Origin: Bacteroides faecium
GTDB taxonomy: Bacteria > Bacteroidota > Bacteroidia > Bacteroidales > Bacteroidaceae
Assembly (NCBI RefSeq): GCF_012113595.1
Contig: NZ_CP050831.1
Location: 6,510,001-6,574,000, forward strand
Length of the DNA: 64,000 nucleotides
Direction: 5' to 3'
Each line of letters begins with the position of its first letter. Position 1 is the stretch's first letter. Positions 54,122-63,517 of the stretch are shown one piece after another. A program made the position numbers and the translations under genes. A model generated the notes under the pieces. It saw nothing but the letters and a program-made list of their open reading frames with translations. It was not told where the DNA came from and ran no database searches.

Positions 54122-57097
54122 TTATTTGTCGACACCCGGCATCAGGACTACCCCGAGCTTTTTCTTCCCGTCCATCTTGACAATCATCGGTTTTTCGAAA
54201 CGGACGTGACGAAGGTATTTTGTCTCTTCCACTGCCGGCTGCGCGTTGAGGAATTCCTGGTTATAGACTCCATCATTCATAAAGGCGTTGATGGTGAAAT
54301 AGCCTACGCCAAAAGAAGTCAAGTTCTGGAAGAAGTGCGTACCCTGGCTGGGGTCTACACGATAATTGGTCAATCCGGCTTCTACGATTACACGGGCGGC
54401 GGAGATATGCGGCCACTTCACTGGGATACCCAGCCATGTGTCACTACTTCCCCAGCGTCCCGGCCCGACAAGAACATAATTCTTGCCTTCGTTCAGGAAT
54501 TGCTGGTTTATCTTTTCTATCTCCCAGGCAATAGCCTGATTATTCGAGGCACTGTAACCGTCGGTCTTGACATAGACAACATCACAAATTTCATTCATAA
54601 TGCCATGTCCCAATGAGTTATAAGAACGAAGCACTACATCCTCGTCCGGTATCTCGTTCAAATCTTCGTCCAACATCTCTTTACTATCTACGATAGGTCG
54701 GATTTGCAAAAGATAGAAAGTGCCCGTTTTATCCTGTTCACGACTCAACGTAGCCGCAAACTCTATTTCGACAGGACGACGCATCTCCTGTTCACTGTAC
54801 TTCAACACTAATTGAAGAATACGTGCTAACGGAAAAACATCATGTTGCAGAATATTAGCAAACGTAATCACTTTACGGCCGCCCGGATACAAGCCATCCC
54901 GGATAATTTGGTCATACGGGTCATATGTAGAAGCGATATAACGCAAAGCACCGTCATTTTCCGCTTCTTTCACATGAAGCTTCAAAAGGTTGAAGCCGTC
55001 GTCGATAGAGAAATCATGCCCTGCGTTCTTCAAGTCCAAAGCATAGAAACGGGTTTGCGTTTCTTTCAGGGCTATTTCCATTTCGCTGGTTTGTAACACC
55101 TGGTTCGGGTGATAAGGAGAGAAACGGAGCGTCATGCCACCGTCCACAATATACTTTCCTAATCCTAAAGCCAGGTTTACCGTTCCTTCTTCCGCCTTTT
55201 CATCGCCCAACGGATAATAATTCAATGAACGGGCTACGCCGGACATGGAAGGATAATAGCGGTCGCCATACTGATTACCCACCACTTCCTGCAAGATTAC
55301 AGCCATTTTCTCCTGGTCGATTACATTCGAAGTAGCTTGCATATACGCTTTGCTGTCGCGGAAATAGACCGAAGCATATACTCCCTTGATAGCGTCGGAA
55401 AGCATACGCAACATCTCATAGCGGTCGTCCAGATAAGGAATCATATATGTATTGTAGATTCCGGCAAAAGGCTGATAGTGAGAATCCTCTAATAAAGAAG
55501 AAGAACGGATGGCAATCGGAGACTTCACTACATCGAAGAAAGTGAAAAAATCCTCTACCAGTCTGTCCGGCAATTTTGCTTTCAGGAAATATCTCAGAAT
55601 CGTATCATCGTCCGCATCCGAAAGGGCAATCTGATACAGATTATTAGTATCCATAAATTCATCGAACACATCGGTACAGAGCACCACCGTCTTGGGAATA
55701 GCAACCCGCGCATTTTCAAACTCATCAAACTCCGGATGACGCTTCACCATATTGTCGATAAAAGCCAGTCCACGTCCTTTTCCGCCTAATGAACCGTCGC
55801 CGATACGGGCAAAATTGGAGTAACGGTCGAAACGGTCACGTTTGAAGACTGCCACGACCCCTTGATTCTTCATTTTGCGGTATTTGACGATAGCTTCGAA
55901 GATAATGCGGCGATGAGCGTCCACATCTTGAAGACTGCTCCAAGTGATAGGCTTCAAGAACTCCGCCACAGGAAACATAGCCCGCGAATAAAGCCAACGA
56001 GACACGTGATTGCGGCTGATATGATACAGGAAAGATTCGGCAGGCACGGCAAACAGGATATTCTGCAACTCTTTCAGATTACGAACGTGCGCTATCTCCT
56101 CACCCGTCTCAGGATTGCGGAAAACAAAATCACCGAAACCGAAATTGTCGGAAACGATACGGCGCAAATCGACGTCCATCTTCTTCGAGTTCTTATCAAT
56201 AAAGCTCGCACCGTATTTCGCTGCATAAGAAGAGTTTTCCGATTCGGACGACTGGATAATCAAAGGTACAAACGGGTCGTTCTTACGAATCTCGGCACAT
56301 AACTTGATACCTGCCAGACCGTCTTTCTCTCCCCGTTCCACTTTCGGGAAACGCACGTCGGTGATTACACCTAATATATTATTCTGATATTTGCGATAAA
56401 TCTCCATCGCTTCCTGATACGTACGTGCCAACACGATTTTAGGACGCCCACGCATACGAAGCGTACGTTGATGCGCATTCAGAGCTTCCGTAGAAAATTC
56501 CTGGCTTTGCTTCAAAACGAACTTATACAGGTTCGGAAGAATGGAAGAATAGAAGCGGATGCCATCCTCTACCAGCAGAATCAACTGCACACCCACTTCC
56601 TGCACATCATGTTCGAGGTTCATTTTATCTTCCATCAGCTTAATGATAGACACCAACAAGTCGGTATTTCCCAACCAACAGAACACATATTCGAACGCGC
56701 TCAAATCCTCGTTGATGATTCGTTTCGTGATACCATGACTAAAAGGAGTCAAAATAACGATAGGAATATGCTCGTATTTCTCCTTGATATGCCGGCCGAT
56801 GTCAAAACTGTCGTTATCTCCCGTGCCCGGCATACAAATCACCAGGTCGAATGACATACTTTCCAACTGCGCCAACGCTTCCTCTTCCGTAGACACTTGC
56901 GAGAACCGGGGCGGATAACGCAGAGACAATGAAGTATATTCGTTGAAAATCTTCTCGTCAATGCGTCCGTCATCTTCGAGCATGAAAGCATCATAAGGGT
57001 TGGCTATTAACAATACGTTAAAAATTCGCCGGGTCATTAAATTAGCGAATTGCGTATCTTTGAAGTAAAGCTGGTTTAATTTATATTTACTGAGCAT
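54122..57097 (-). CDS. Receiver-domain fusion to a PEP synthase/PPDK N-terminal domain
   Basis: The 991-residue protein starts with a degenerate receiver-like domain (about 25-155, NVLLIANPYDAFMLED). A second receiver-like domain follows (about 170-315): LILLVEDGIRF with E177/D178, ITDVRF with D247 as the phospho-acceptor candidate, and FIDKNS with K302. About 430-830 matches the ATP-binding domain of PEP synthase and pyruvate phosphate dikinase: GDGSLGGKGRG, IAIRSSSLLEDSHYQPFAGI, and YLLQIRPI. The swivelling phosphohistidine domain and the PEP/pyruvate barrel of those enzymes are absent. The last 160 residues (VLVGPGRWGSSDTWLGIPVKW) are unrecognised. It is often labelled a pyruvate phosphate dikinase, but it probably is not one. 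It may be a signal-controlled phosphotransfer protein. Confidence 0.82.
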   Translation of the reverse strand: MLSKYKLNQLYFKDTQFANLMTRRIFNVLLIANPYDAFMLEDDGRIDEKIFNEYTSLSLRYPPRFSQVSTEEEALAQLESMSFDLVICMPGTGDNDSFDIGRHIKEKYEHIPIVILTPFSHGITKRIINEDLSAFEYVFCWLGNTDLLVSIIKLMEDKMNLEHDVQEVGVQLILLVEDGIRFYSSILPNLYKFVLKQSQEFSTEALNAHQRTLRMRGRPKIVLARTYQEAMEIYRKYQNNILGVITDVRFPKVERGEKDGLAGIKLCAEIRKNDPFVPLIIQSSESENSSYAAKYGASFIDKNSKKMDVDLRRIVSDNFGFGDFVFRNPETGEEIAHVRNLKELQNILFAVPAESFLYHISRNHVSRWLYSRAMFPVAEFLKPITWSSLQDVDAHRRIIFEAIVKYRKMKNQGVVAVFKRDRFDRYSNFARIGDGSLGGKGRGLAFIDNMVKRHPEFDEFENARVAIPKTVVLCTDVFDEFMDTNNLYQIALSDADDDTILRYFLKAKLPDRLVEDFFTFFDVVKSPIAIRSSSLLEDSHYQPFAGIYNTYMIPYLDDRYEMLRMLSDAIKGVYASVYFRDSKAYMQATSNVIDQEKMAVILQEVVGNQYGDRYYPSMSGVARSLNYYPLGDEKAEEGTVNLALGLGKYIVDGGMTLRFSPYHPNQVLQTSEMEIALKETQTRFYALDLKNAGHDFSIDDGFNLLKLHVKEAENDGALRYIASTYDPYDQIIRDGLYPGGRKVITFANILQHDVFPLARILQLVLKYSEQEMRRPVEIEFAATLSREQDKTGTFYLLQIRPIVDSKEMLDEDLNEIPDEDVVLRSYNSLGHGIMNEICDVVYVKTDGYSASNNQAIAWEIEKINQQFLNEGKNYVLVGPGRWGSSDTWLGIPVKWPHISAARVIVEAGLTNYRVDPSQGTHFFQNLTSFGVGYFTINAFMNDGVYNQEFLNAQPAVEETKYLRHVRFEKPMIVKMDGKKKLGVVLMPGVDK

Positions 57098-57202
57098 AAA
57101 AAATATTCTCCTTTCTTATTCAAGTCGTCATTCTTCAAAATCACATTTTGCAAAGTTAATTCTTTAAATCTCATTTTCCACCATCTTCTTTATAAAGTTT
57201 AC

Positions 57203-57232
57203 TTGTTTATCTCTTATTATTTTGTAGATTTG
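57203..57232 (+). promoter_or_regulatory. Promoter of prolyl oligopeptidase
   Basis: CTTG at 57202-57205 (3 of 4 to TTTG) and TAGATTTG at 57225-57232 are 19 bp apart. The ATG follows 37 bp after the -7 element. Confidence 0.5.
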
Positions 57233-57268
57233 TAACTTTAAGTTTATTCAAAAAGACTTTTTATTCAC

Positions 57269-59380
57269 ATGAAAAAAGTAACTTTATTAATGAGTGGAAT
57301 CATGGTGATGTCATGCGCTCCCCAGCAGAAAAAGCTGGTCTACCCCGAGACGGCAAAGGTAGACACAATAGACGTGTACTTTGGTACGCAAGTCCCCGAC
57401 CCTTACAGATGGTTGGAAAACGACACCAGTGCAGCCACTACCGCATGGGTAGAAGCACAGAACAAAGTGACGAACGAGTACCTGAGCCAAATTCCTTTCC
57501 GGGAAAACCTCTTGAAACGATTGACGGAACTGGCCGACTATGAGAAAATCAGCGCCCCAATCAAAAAACATGGAAAATATTACTTCAGCAAGAACGACGG
57601 TTTACAGAACCAAAGTGTATTCTACGTGCAAGATTCTCTGGACGGCGAACCCCGCGTATTCCTCGACCCGAACAAATTGTCGGAAGACGGCACGGTAGCC
57701 CTTACAGGTCTTTACTTCTCCAACGACGGCAAGTACGCCGCTTACAGCATTTCGCGCAGCGGCTCGGACTGGTCTGAGATTTATGTTATGGACACCGAAA
57801 GCGGCAAACTGCTGGAAGACCACATCGAATGGGCTAAATTCACCGGTGCCGCCTGGCAGGGAGACGGCTTCTATTACAGTGCTTACGATGCTCCAAGCAA
57901 AGGAAAAGAGTTCTCCAACGTAAACGAAAATCATAAAATCTATTATCATAAAATTGGTGAACCGCAATCGAAAGACAAACTGGTTTATCAGAATCCGGCT
58001 TATCCGAAACGTTTCTACACTTCCAGCACCAGTGAAGACGAACGCATCCTCTTCCTGACAGAATCCGGTGCCGGAAGAGGAAACAACCTGTTCATACGCG
58101 ACCTGAAAAAGCCGAACTCCCCTTTCATCCAACTGACTACCGACCTCGACTACCAATACTACCCTATTGAAGTAATCGGCGACCAGATTTATATCTACAC
58201 CAACTATGGCGCACCGAAAAACAGAATCATGGTGGCCGACATCAACCGCCCCAAACTGGAAGACTGGAAAGAACTCGTCCCCGAATCGGAAGCCGTGCTT
58301 TCAAACGCAGAGGTGATTGGCGGCAAACTGTTCCTTACTTACGATAAAGACGCTTCCAACCACGCCTATGTTTACAACCTCGACGGCAAGCAATTGCAGG
58401 AAATAGAATTACCGTCGCTCGGCTCCGTAGGTTTCAGCGGCAACAAGGACGACAAGGAATGTTTCTTCGGATTCACTTCCTTCACCATCCCCGGCGCTAC
58501 TTATAAATATGATATGGACAGCAACACTTACGAACTATACCGCGCCCCGAAAGTACAGTTCAACTCGGACGACTTCGTGACCGAACAAGTGTTCTATCCC
58601 AGCAAGGACGGTGTGAAAATCCCGATGTTCCTTACCTATAAGAAAGACCTGAAGAAAGACGGCAAGAATCCCGTATTCCTCTACGGTTACGGCGGCTTCG
58701 GCATCAGCCTCAACCCGGGCTTCAGCGCCATCCGCATCCCGTTCCTCGAAAATGGCGGAATCTACGCCCAAGTCAACCTTCGCGGTGGCAGCGAATACGG
58801 CGAAGACTGGCATGTAGCGGGAACCAAAATGCAAAAACAGAACGTATTCGACGACTTCATCTCGGCAGCCGAATACCTTATCGACCAGAAATATACCGAT
58901 AAGGACAAGATAGCCATCGTAGGCGGTTCCAACGGCGGTCTGCTGGTAGGCGCCTGCATGACGCAACGCCCCGACCTGTTCCGCGTTGCCATCCCGCAGG
59001 TAGGTGTAATGGATATGCTCCGCTACCACAAATTCACCATCGGCTGGAACTGGGCAAGCGACTACGGGACAAGCGAAGACAGCAAAGAGATGTTCGAATA
59101 CCTCAAAGGCTACTCTCCGTTGCACAACCTCAAACCGAGCACTAACTATCCCGCAACCCTCGTCACCACCGCCGACCATGACGACCGTGTAGTTCCCGCC
59201 CACTCATTCAAGTTTGCCGCTACCCTGCAAGCTGATAATGACGGCACGAACCCCACACTCATCCGCATCGACAGCAAAGCCGGGCACGGTGCCGGCAAAC
59301 CGATGGCGAAAGTGCTGGAAGAACAAGCAGACATCTACGGATTTATCATGTATAACCTGGGAATGAAACCGAAATTCTAA
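57269..59380 (+). CDS. Prolyl oligopeptidase family lipoprotein (S9A)
   Basis: The 703-residue protein has lipobox VMSC (C16), the S9A N-terminal start (DPYRWLEND), a seven-bladed propeller (about 80-430) and an alpha/beta-hydrolase domain. The catalytic triad is S554 in GGSNGG, D638 in TADHDDRVVP, and H673 in KAGHGAG. R640 matches the substrate-binding Arg of prolyl oligopeptidase. It cuts short peptides after proline and, being a lipoprotein, works in the periplasm or at the surface. It is divergent from the receiver/PEP-synthase-like gene. Confidence 0.93.
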   Translation: MKKVTLLMSGIMVMSCAPQQKKLVYPETAKVDTIDVYFGTQVPDPYRWLENDTSAATTAWVEAQNKVTNEYLSQIPFRENLLKRLTELADYEKISAPIKKHGKYYFSKNDGLQNQSVFYVQDSLDGEPRVFLDPNKLSEDGTVALTGLYFSNDGKYAAYSISRSGSDWSEIYVMDTESGKLLEDHIEWAKFTGAAWQGDGFYYSAYDAPSKGKEFSNVNENHKIYYHKIGEPQSKDKLVYQNPAYPKRFYTSSTSEDERILFLTESGAGRGNNLFIRDLKKPNSPFIQLTTDLDYQYYPIEVIGDQIYIYTNYGAPKNRIMVADINRPKLEDWKELVPESEAVLSNAEVIGGKLFLTYDKDASNHAYVYNLDGKQLQEIELPSLGSVGFSGNKDDKECFFGFTSFTIPGATYKYDMDSNTYELYRAPKVQFNSDDFVTEQVFYPSKDGVKIPMFLTYKKDLKKDGKNPVFLYGYGGFGISLNPGFSAIRIPFLENGGIYAQVNLRGGSEYGEDWHVAGTKMQKQNVFDDFISAAEYLIDQKYTDKDKIAIVGGSNGGLLVGACMTQRPDLFRVAIPQVGVMDMLRYHKFTIGWNWASDYGTSEDSKEMFEYLKGYSPLHNLKPSTNYPATLVTTADHDDRVVPAHSFKFAATLQADNDGTNPTLIRIDSKAGHGAGKPMAKVLEEQADIYGFIMYNLGMKPKF

Positions 59381-59409
59381 AGCGCTACTTTCTATTTGTA
59401 AACACATAG

Positions 59410-59460
59410 AAGCCCCGTAGCCTGTATTTTACATTACAGGCCGCGGGGCTTTGTGTTTTT
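59410..59460 (+). terminator. Terminator of prolyl oligopeptidase
   Basis: AAGCCCCG and CGGGGCTT, with inner GCCTGTA and TACAGGC, form a long stem followed by TTTTT. Confidence 0.88.
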
Positions 59461-59537
59461 CAGCAGAGAAATCTGACATTTTATCATTATTTAATCAAAA
59501 TATCAGCATCAAAACAAGCAACTTTGAAAAATTTTCC

Positions 59538-59545
59538 TATATTTG
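59538..59545 (+). promoter_or_regulatory. -7 element for the second glutamate dehydrogenase
   Basis: TATATTTG lies 51 bp before the ATG. The nearest TTTG (59523-59526) is only 11 bp upstream, too close for a normal -33. Confidence 0.45.
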
Positions 59546-59596
59546 CAGTGAGTTAGTTGACATTTTATCAGAATTAACCTTTTAAAATATAGTATC

Positions 59597-60934
59597 ATGA
59601 ACATCCAAAAAATCATGTCCTCTCTAGAGGCAAAGCATCCCGGTGAATCTGAGTATCTTCAAGCAGTAAAAGAAGTTCTTCTCTCCATTGAAGATATATA
59701 CAATCAACATCCAGAATTTGAAAAAGCTAAAATCATAGAAAGATTGGTGGAACCCGACCGTATCTTTACTTTCCGTGTGACGTGGGTAGACGATAAAGGT
59801 GAAGTGCAAACCAACCTCGGCTATCGCGTACAATTCAACAACGCTATCGGCCCGTACAAAGGCGGTATCCGTTTCCATGCTTCCGTGAACCTTTCCATCC
59901 TGAAATTCCTCGGTTTCGAACAGACTTTCAAGAACGCACTTACTACCCTGCCTATGGGCGGCGGCAAAGGCGGTTCCGACTTCTCTCCACGTGGAAAGAG
60001 CGACGCTGAAATCATGCGTTTCTGCCAGGCATTCATGCTGGAATTATGGCGTCATCTCGGTCCCGACATGGACGTGCCTGCCGGTGATATCGGCGTAGGC
60101 GGACGTGAAGTAGGCTATATGTTCGGAATGTACAAGAAACTGACCCGTGAATTTACAGGCACTTTCACCGGAAAGGGATTGGAATTCGGTGGTTCCCTGA
60201 TTCGTCCCGAAGCTACCGGTTTCGGCGGTCTGTACTTTGTCAATCAAATGTTGCAGGCAAAAAACATTGATATTAAAGGCAAGACAGTGGCCATCTCCGG
60301 ATTCGGAAACGTTGCCTGGGGCGCAGCGACCAAAGCGACCGAACTGGGTGCCAAGGTAATCACCATCTCAGGCCCAGACGGATATATCTATGACCCGGAC
60401 GGTATCAGCGGCGAAAAGATAGACTATATGCTCGAACTCCGTTCTTCGGGTAATGACATCGTCGCTCCTTACGCAGAAAAATATCCGAACGCAACCTTCG
60501 TAGAAGGCAAGCGTCCGTGGGAAGTAAAAGCGGATATTGCACTTCCTTGCGCAACTCAGAACGAATTAAATGGAGAAGATGCTCAAAATCTCATAAAAAA
60601 TGACGTACTTTGCGTCGGAGAAATTTCCAACATGGGCTGTACGCCGGAAGCCATCGATCTTTTCATCGAACATAAGACGATGTACGCACCGGGTAAGGCA
60701 GTCAACGCAGGTGGTGTTGCCACTTCCGGACTGGAAATGTCTCAAAACGCCATGCACCTGAGCTGGAGTGCTGCCGAAGTGGATGAAAAACTCCACGCAA
60801 TCATGCACGGTATCCATGCGCAATGCGTGAAGTACGGCACGGAACCCGACGGATACATTAATTATGTGAAGGGTGCCAACATTGCCGGATTTATGAAAGT
60901 AGCTCACGCAATGATGGGACAAGGCGTCATTTAA
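59597..60934 (+). CDS. gdhA: Glutamate dehydrogenase (hexameric, family I), paralog 2
   Basis: The 445-residue enzyme aligns almost without gaps with the paralog at 34763: same PMGGGKGGSDFSP (K124), PAGDIGVGGRE (D164) and a very similar ending (FMKVAHAMMGQGVI). Its Rossmann region differs: SGFGNVAWGAATKATELG, then ITISGPDGYIYDPDG. This suggests a different NADH/NADPH preference, which I cannot decide. Keeping two family-I GDH genes is known in Bacteroides. It has its own -7 element. Confidence 0.92.
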   Translation: MNIQKIMSSLEAKHPGESEYLQAVKEVLLSIEDIYNQHPEFEKAKIIERLVEPDRIFTFRVTWVDDKGEVQTNLGYRVQFNNAIGPYKGGIRFHASVNLSILKFLGFEQTFKNALTTLPMGGGKGGSDFSPRGKSDAEIMRFCQAFMLELWRHLGPDMDVPAGDIGVGGREVGYMFGMYKKLTREFTGTFTGKGLEFGGSLIRPEATGFGGLYFVNQMLQAKNIDIKGKTVAISGFGNVAWGAATKATELGAKVITISGPDGYIYDPDGISGEKIDYMLELRSSGNDIVAPYAEKYPNATFVEGKRPWEVKADIALPCATQNELNGEDAQNLIKNDVLCVGEISNMGCTPEAIDLFIEHKTMYAPGKAVNAGGVATSGLEMSQNAMHLSWSAAEVDEKLHAIMHGIHAQCVKYGTEPDGYINYVKGANIAGFMKVAHAMMGQGVI

Positions 60935-61040
60935 ATTGAAAATTGAGAATTAAAAATTAAAAAATGATACCATTTGGTAATAGACTACTTTAGTCAGCAA
61001 AACATTTATTTTTCAACTCTCAATTTTTAATTTTCAATTT
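60933..61040. repeat. A/T-rich inverted repeat after the second glutamate dehydrogenase
   Basis: AAATTGAAAATT at 60933-60944, which includes the stop codon, is the exact reverse complement of 61029-61040. Next to each arm is another AATTGAGA/AAAATT block in swapped order. Such A/T repeats are common in Bacteroides and may have no role. Confidence 0.5.
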
Positions 61041-61079
61041 ATTCAAAGACTTTGTTTAGTTGTATTTGTATTTGTGGTT

Positions 61080-61127
61080 TGCGCTGCTCGTCTCCTGTGA
61101 CAGGACGCGGGCAGCGCTATTTTTTTG
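61080..61127 (+). terminator. Terminator of the second glutamate dehydrogenase
   Basis: GCGCTGC (61081-61087) and GCAGCGC (61111-61117), with inner TCCTG/CAGGA, are followed by T7. Confidence 0.88.
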
Positions 61128-61156
61128 GAATTAACTATATTTTCCATGGAATTAAT

Positions 61157-61164
61157 TATCTTTG
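61157..61164 (+). promoter_or_regulatory. -7 element for the M24 peptidase
   Basis: TATCTTTG lies 60 bp before the ATG. No well-spaced -33 element was found. Confidence 0.45.
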
Positions 61165-61224
61165 TGGCATCAATAGGGTAACTAATAGTTCTACAACAAA
61201 TATTCATGTAACAAATAAATAAAG

Positions 61225-62388
61225 ATGCTACAACCCGAATTAAAATTCCGCCGCGATAAGATTCGCAGTCTGATGGCGTTACAGGGCATTGACGCCGCGC
61301 TAATCACTTGTAATGCAAATTTAATTTATACTTATGGCTGCGTAGTCAGCGGTTATATTTATCTCCCTCTCCACTCACCTGCATTGCTATTTTTCAAGCG
61401 TCCCAATAATATCACAGGCGAACATGCCTTCCCTATCCGCAAACCGGAACAAATTGTCGATTTGCTGAAAGAACAGGGATTGCCGATGCCTGCAAAGTTA
61501 ATGCTGGAAGGCGACGAACTTCCCTACACGGAATATTGCCGTCTGGCAAGCCTGTTCCCAGAAGCGGAAGTTGTGAACGGAACCCCGCTGATTCGCCAGG
61601 CACGCAGTGTAAAAACTCCTATTGAAATAGAAATGTTCCGCCGTTCGGGCATCGCCCACACAAAAGCGTACGAGCAGATACCAAGCGTATATCGCCCTGG
61701 CATGACAGACATCGAGTTTTCTATCGAGATAGAACGTCTGATGCGTCTGCAAGGCTGTTTGGGTATTTTCCGGGTATTCGGACGCAGCATGGAAATCTTC
61801 ATGGGCAGTGTGCTGACCGGAGACAATGCCGGTTACCCTTCCCCGTATGACTTTGCCCTGGGTGGTCAAGGTCTTGACCCTGCCCTGCCGGGTGGAGCCA
61901 ACAAGACCCCGCTGAAAGAAGGACAAAGCGTCATGGTAGACCTGGGCGGTAACTTCAACGGATATATGGGGGACATGAGCCGCGTATTCTCTATCGGAAA
62001 GCTACCCGAAGAGGCTTATGCAGCTCACCAAGTCTGCCTCGATATTCAGGAAAAGATTGCTTCCATAGCCCGTCCGGGTGTTCCTTGCGAGAAGCTATAT
62101 GATACAGCTATCGAAATTGTCACCGCAGCCGGATTTGCAGACAAATTCATGGGTACAGGTCAGCAAGCCAAGTTTATCGGTCACGGCATCGGACTCGAAA
62201 TCAATGAAGCCCCGGTACTCGCCCCCCGCATGAAGCAGGAACTGGAACCGGGAATGGTGTTTGCCCTCGAACCGAAAATCGTTCTTCCGGGTGTAGGTCC
62301 TGTCGGTATAGAAAACTCCTGGGTAGTCACCAATGAAGGAATCGAAAAGCTGACTAATTGCAATGAAGAAATTATCGAATTGAAATAA
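61225..62388 (+). CDS. M24-family (Xaa-Pro aminopeptidase-like) metallopeptidase
   Basis: The 387-residue protein has an N-terminal creatinase-type domain (1 to about 130) and a pita-bread catalytic domain with all five metal ligands: D239 and D250 in MVDLGGNFNGYMGD, H320 in GHGIGLE, E349 in ALEPK, and E363 in GIENSW. It has no signal peptide, so it is cytosolic, and probably removes N-terminal residues next to proline. This complements the prolyl oligopeptidase two genes upstream. Confidence 0.88.
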   Translation: MLQPELKFRRDKIRSLMALQGIDAALITCNANLIYTYGCVVSGYIYLPLHSPALLFFKRPNNITGEHAFPIRKPEQIVDLLKEQGLPMPAKLMLEGDELPYTEYCRLASLFPEAEVVNGTPLIRQARSVKTPIEIEMFRRSGIAHTKAYEQIPSVYRPGMTDIEFSIEIERLMRLQGCLGIFRVFGRSMEIFMGSVLTGDNAGYPSPYDFALGGQGLDPALPGGANKTPLKEGQSVMVDLGGNFNGYMGDMSRVFSIGKLPEEAYAAHQVCLDIQEKIASIARPGVPCEKLYDTAIEIVTAAGFADKFMGTGQQAKFIGHGIGLEINEAPVLAPRMKQELEPGMVFALEPKIVLPGVGPVGIENSWVVTNEGIEKLTNCNEEIIELK

Positions 62389-62403
62389 TTCTTTCTCCCT
62401 ATA

Positions 62404-62438
62404 AATGTGCTTGATTTTCAGTCAAGCACATTTTTTTT
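62404..62438 (+). terminator. Terminator of the M24 peptidase
   Basis: TGTGCTTGA and TCAAGCACA pair around TTTTCAG and are followed by T8. Confidence 0.93.
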
Positions 62439-62514
62439 GAAAAAAGAGACGGTTCGTGTACGGGTACTATTCTTTTCGATTGTATTTATTAATAGAAAGG
62501 TAAAACAGAAATTT

Positions 62515-63462
62515 ATGGCAACAGAACCAACTAAGCTAACAAATACAATCAAAAAGATGCTGACCAAGGGATTAACAGCATCTGAGAAGATTGAACTGTC
62601 CGAAGAAAAACCCGTAACCCATTTGCAGAATAAACAATGGGAAAGCGATTCGTCTACCCATATCAAAGACCAGGTAGACCCCGCGGAAATATGGAACAAC
62701 ATAATCTCTACCTGTTGGCCGCACGAAAGAAAAGTTGCCTGTCGCAGACGTTATCTAAGAATCGGATATTCTGTTGCAGCAGTCTGTCTCGTACTCCTTA
62801 TGGGAATGTGGACAGTCGATTATTTCACCAATCCCTATATTACCATTAACGCCTCTCTTGATAAGAAACTGACCGTAGCTACCCTACCGGACAATTCCAA
62901 AATATGGCTGAAAGAAGGAGCAAGCATACGCTATAAAAGCAAATTCATCAAAAATCGTGATGTAATACTCACAGGTGAGGCCTCTTTCGATGTCACAAAG
63001 TCCTCTCATCCTTTCCGCGTCCATTTTCAAGACGCTCAGATAGAAGTGAAAGGAACAGAGTTCAATATCAAATCAGGCAATAAACTCGCTGAAATCACCC
63101 TTTATACCGGAAGCATCGTATTCAGTGCCGAAGCACTTCAGAAAAGCATTGAAATGAAACCTTCAGACCAAATCGTCTACAACACGGTTACTCATGAAGT
63201 AACAAATAACGAAATAGATTTGGAAGACTACGACTGGCGTTCGGAAGAATACCGCTTTGTAGACAAACCAATGAGCGAACTTGTCGATTTGATTAATGAG
63301 TCGTATCACGCAAATATTAAAATACGTGATGTACAATGTGCCAGAAATCTTTTCTCGGGAACGATACGCAAAAGCGAATCCCTGGAAGATGTATTGGACA
63401 AAATATGTATCTCCTTTAACTTAAAAATCAAAGCAGAAAAAGACAGTATCATTTTATACTAG
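62515..63462 (+). CDS. FecR-family protein without an adjacent sigma gene
   Basis: The ATG at 62515 (MATEPTKLTN) is chosen; the longer in-frame start at 62407 lies on the previous gene's terminator. The 315-residue protein has a membrane segment at about 82-101, the FecR core LPDNSKIWLKEGASIRYKSK with GEASFDVTKSS, and an STN-like C-terminal region (MSELVDLINESYHANIKI). Its cytosolic part (1-80) carries no obvious ECF-binding helix shared with the FecR at 16630. No sigma gene lies upstream, and a lipoprotein follows. The partner may lie beyond the window. Confidence 0.85.
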   Translation: MATEPTKLTNTIKKMLTKGLTASEKIELSEEKPVTHLQNKQWESDSSTHIKDQVDPAEIWNNIISTCWPHERKVACRRRYLRIGYSVAAVCLVLLMGMWTVDYFTNPYITINASLDKKLTVATLPDNSKIWLKEGASIRYKSKFIKNRDVILTGEASFDVTKSSHPFRVHFQDAQIEVKGTEFNIKSGNKLAEITLYTGSIVFSAEALQKSIEMKPSDQIVYNTVTHEVTNNEIDLEDYDWRSEEYRFVDKPMSELVDLINESYHANIKIRDVQCARNLFSGTIRKSESLEDVLDKICISFNLKIKAEKDSIILY

Positions 63463-63517
63463 TCAGTATCAGAACTATCTGAATTACATTTTTATTAACC
63501 CTTAAATATTTAATGCA

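Noticed and set aside
58535..59203. Long open frame opposite the prolyl oligopeptidase gene
   Set aside because: It is the antisense of a clearly coding frame, with valine/glutamate-rich low-complexity sequence, and no signals of its own.
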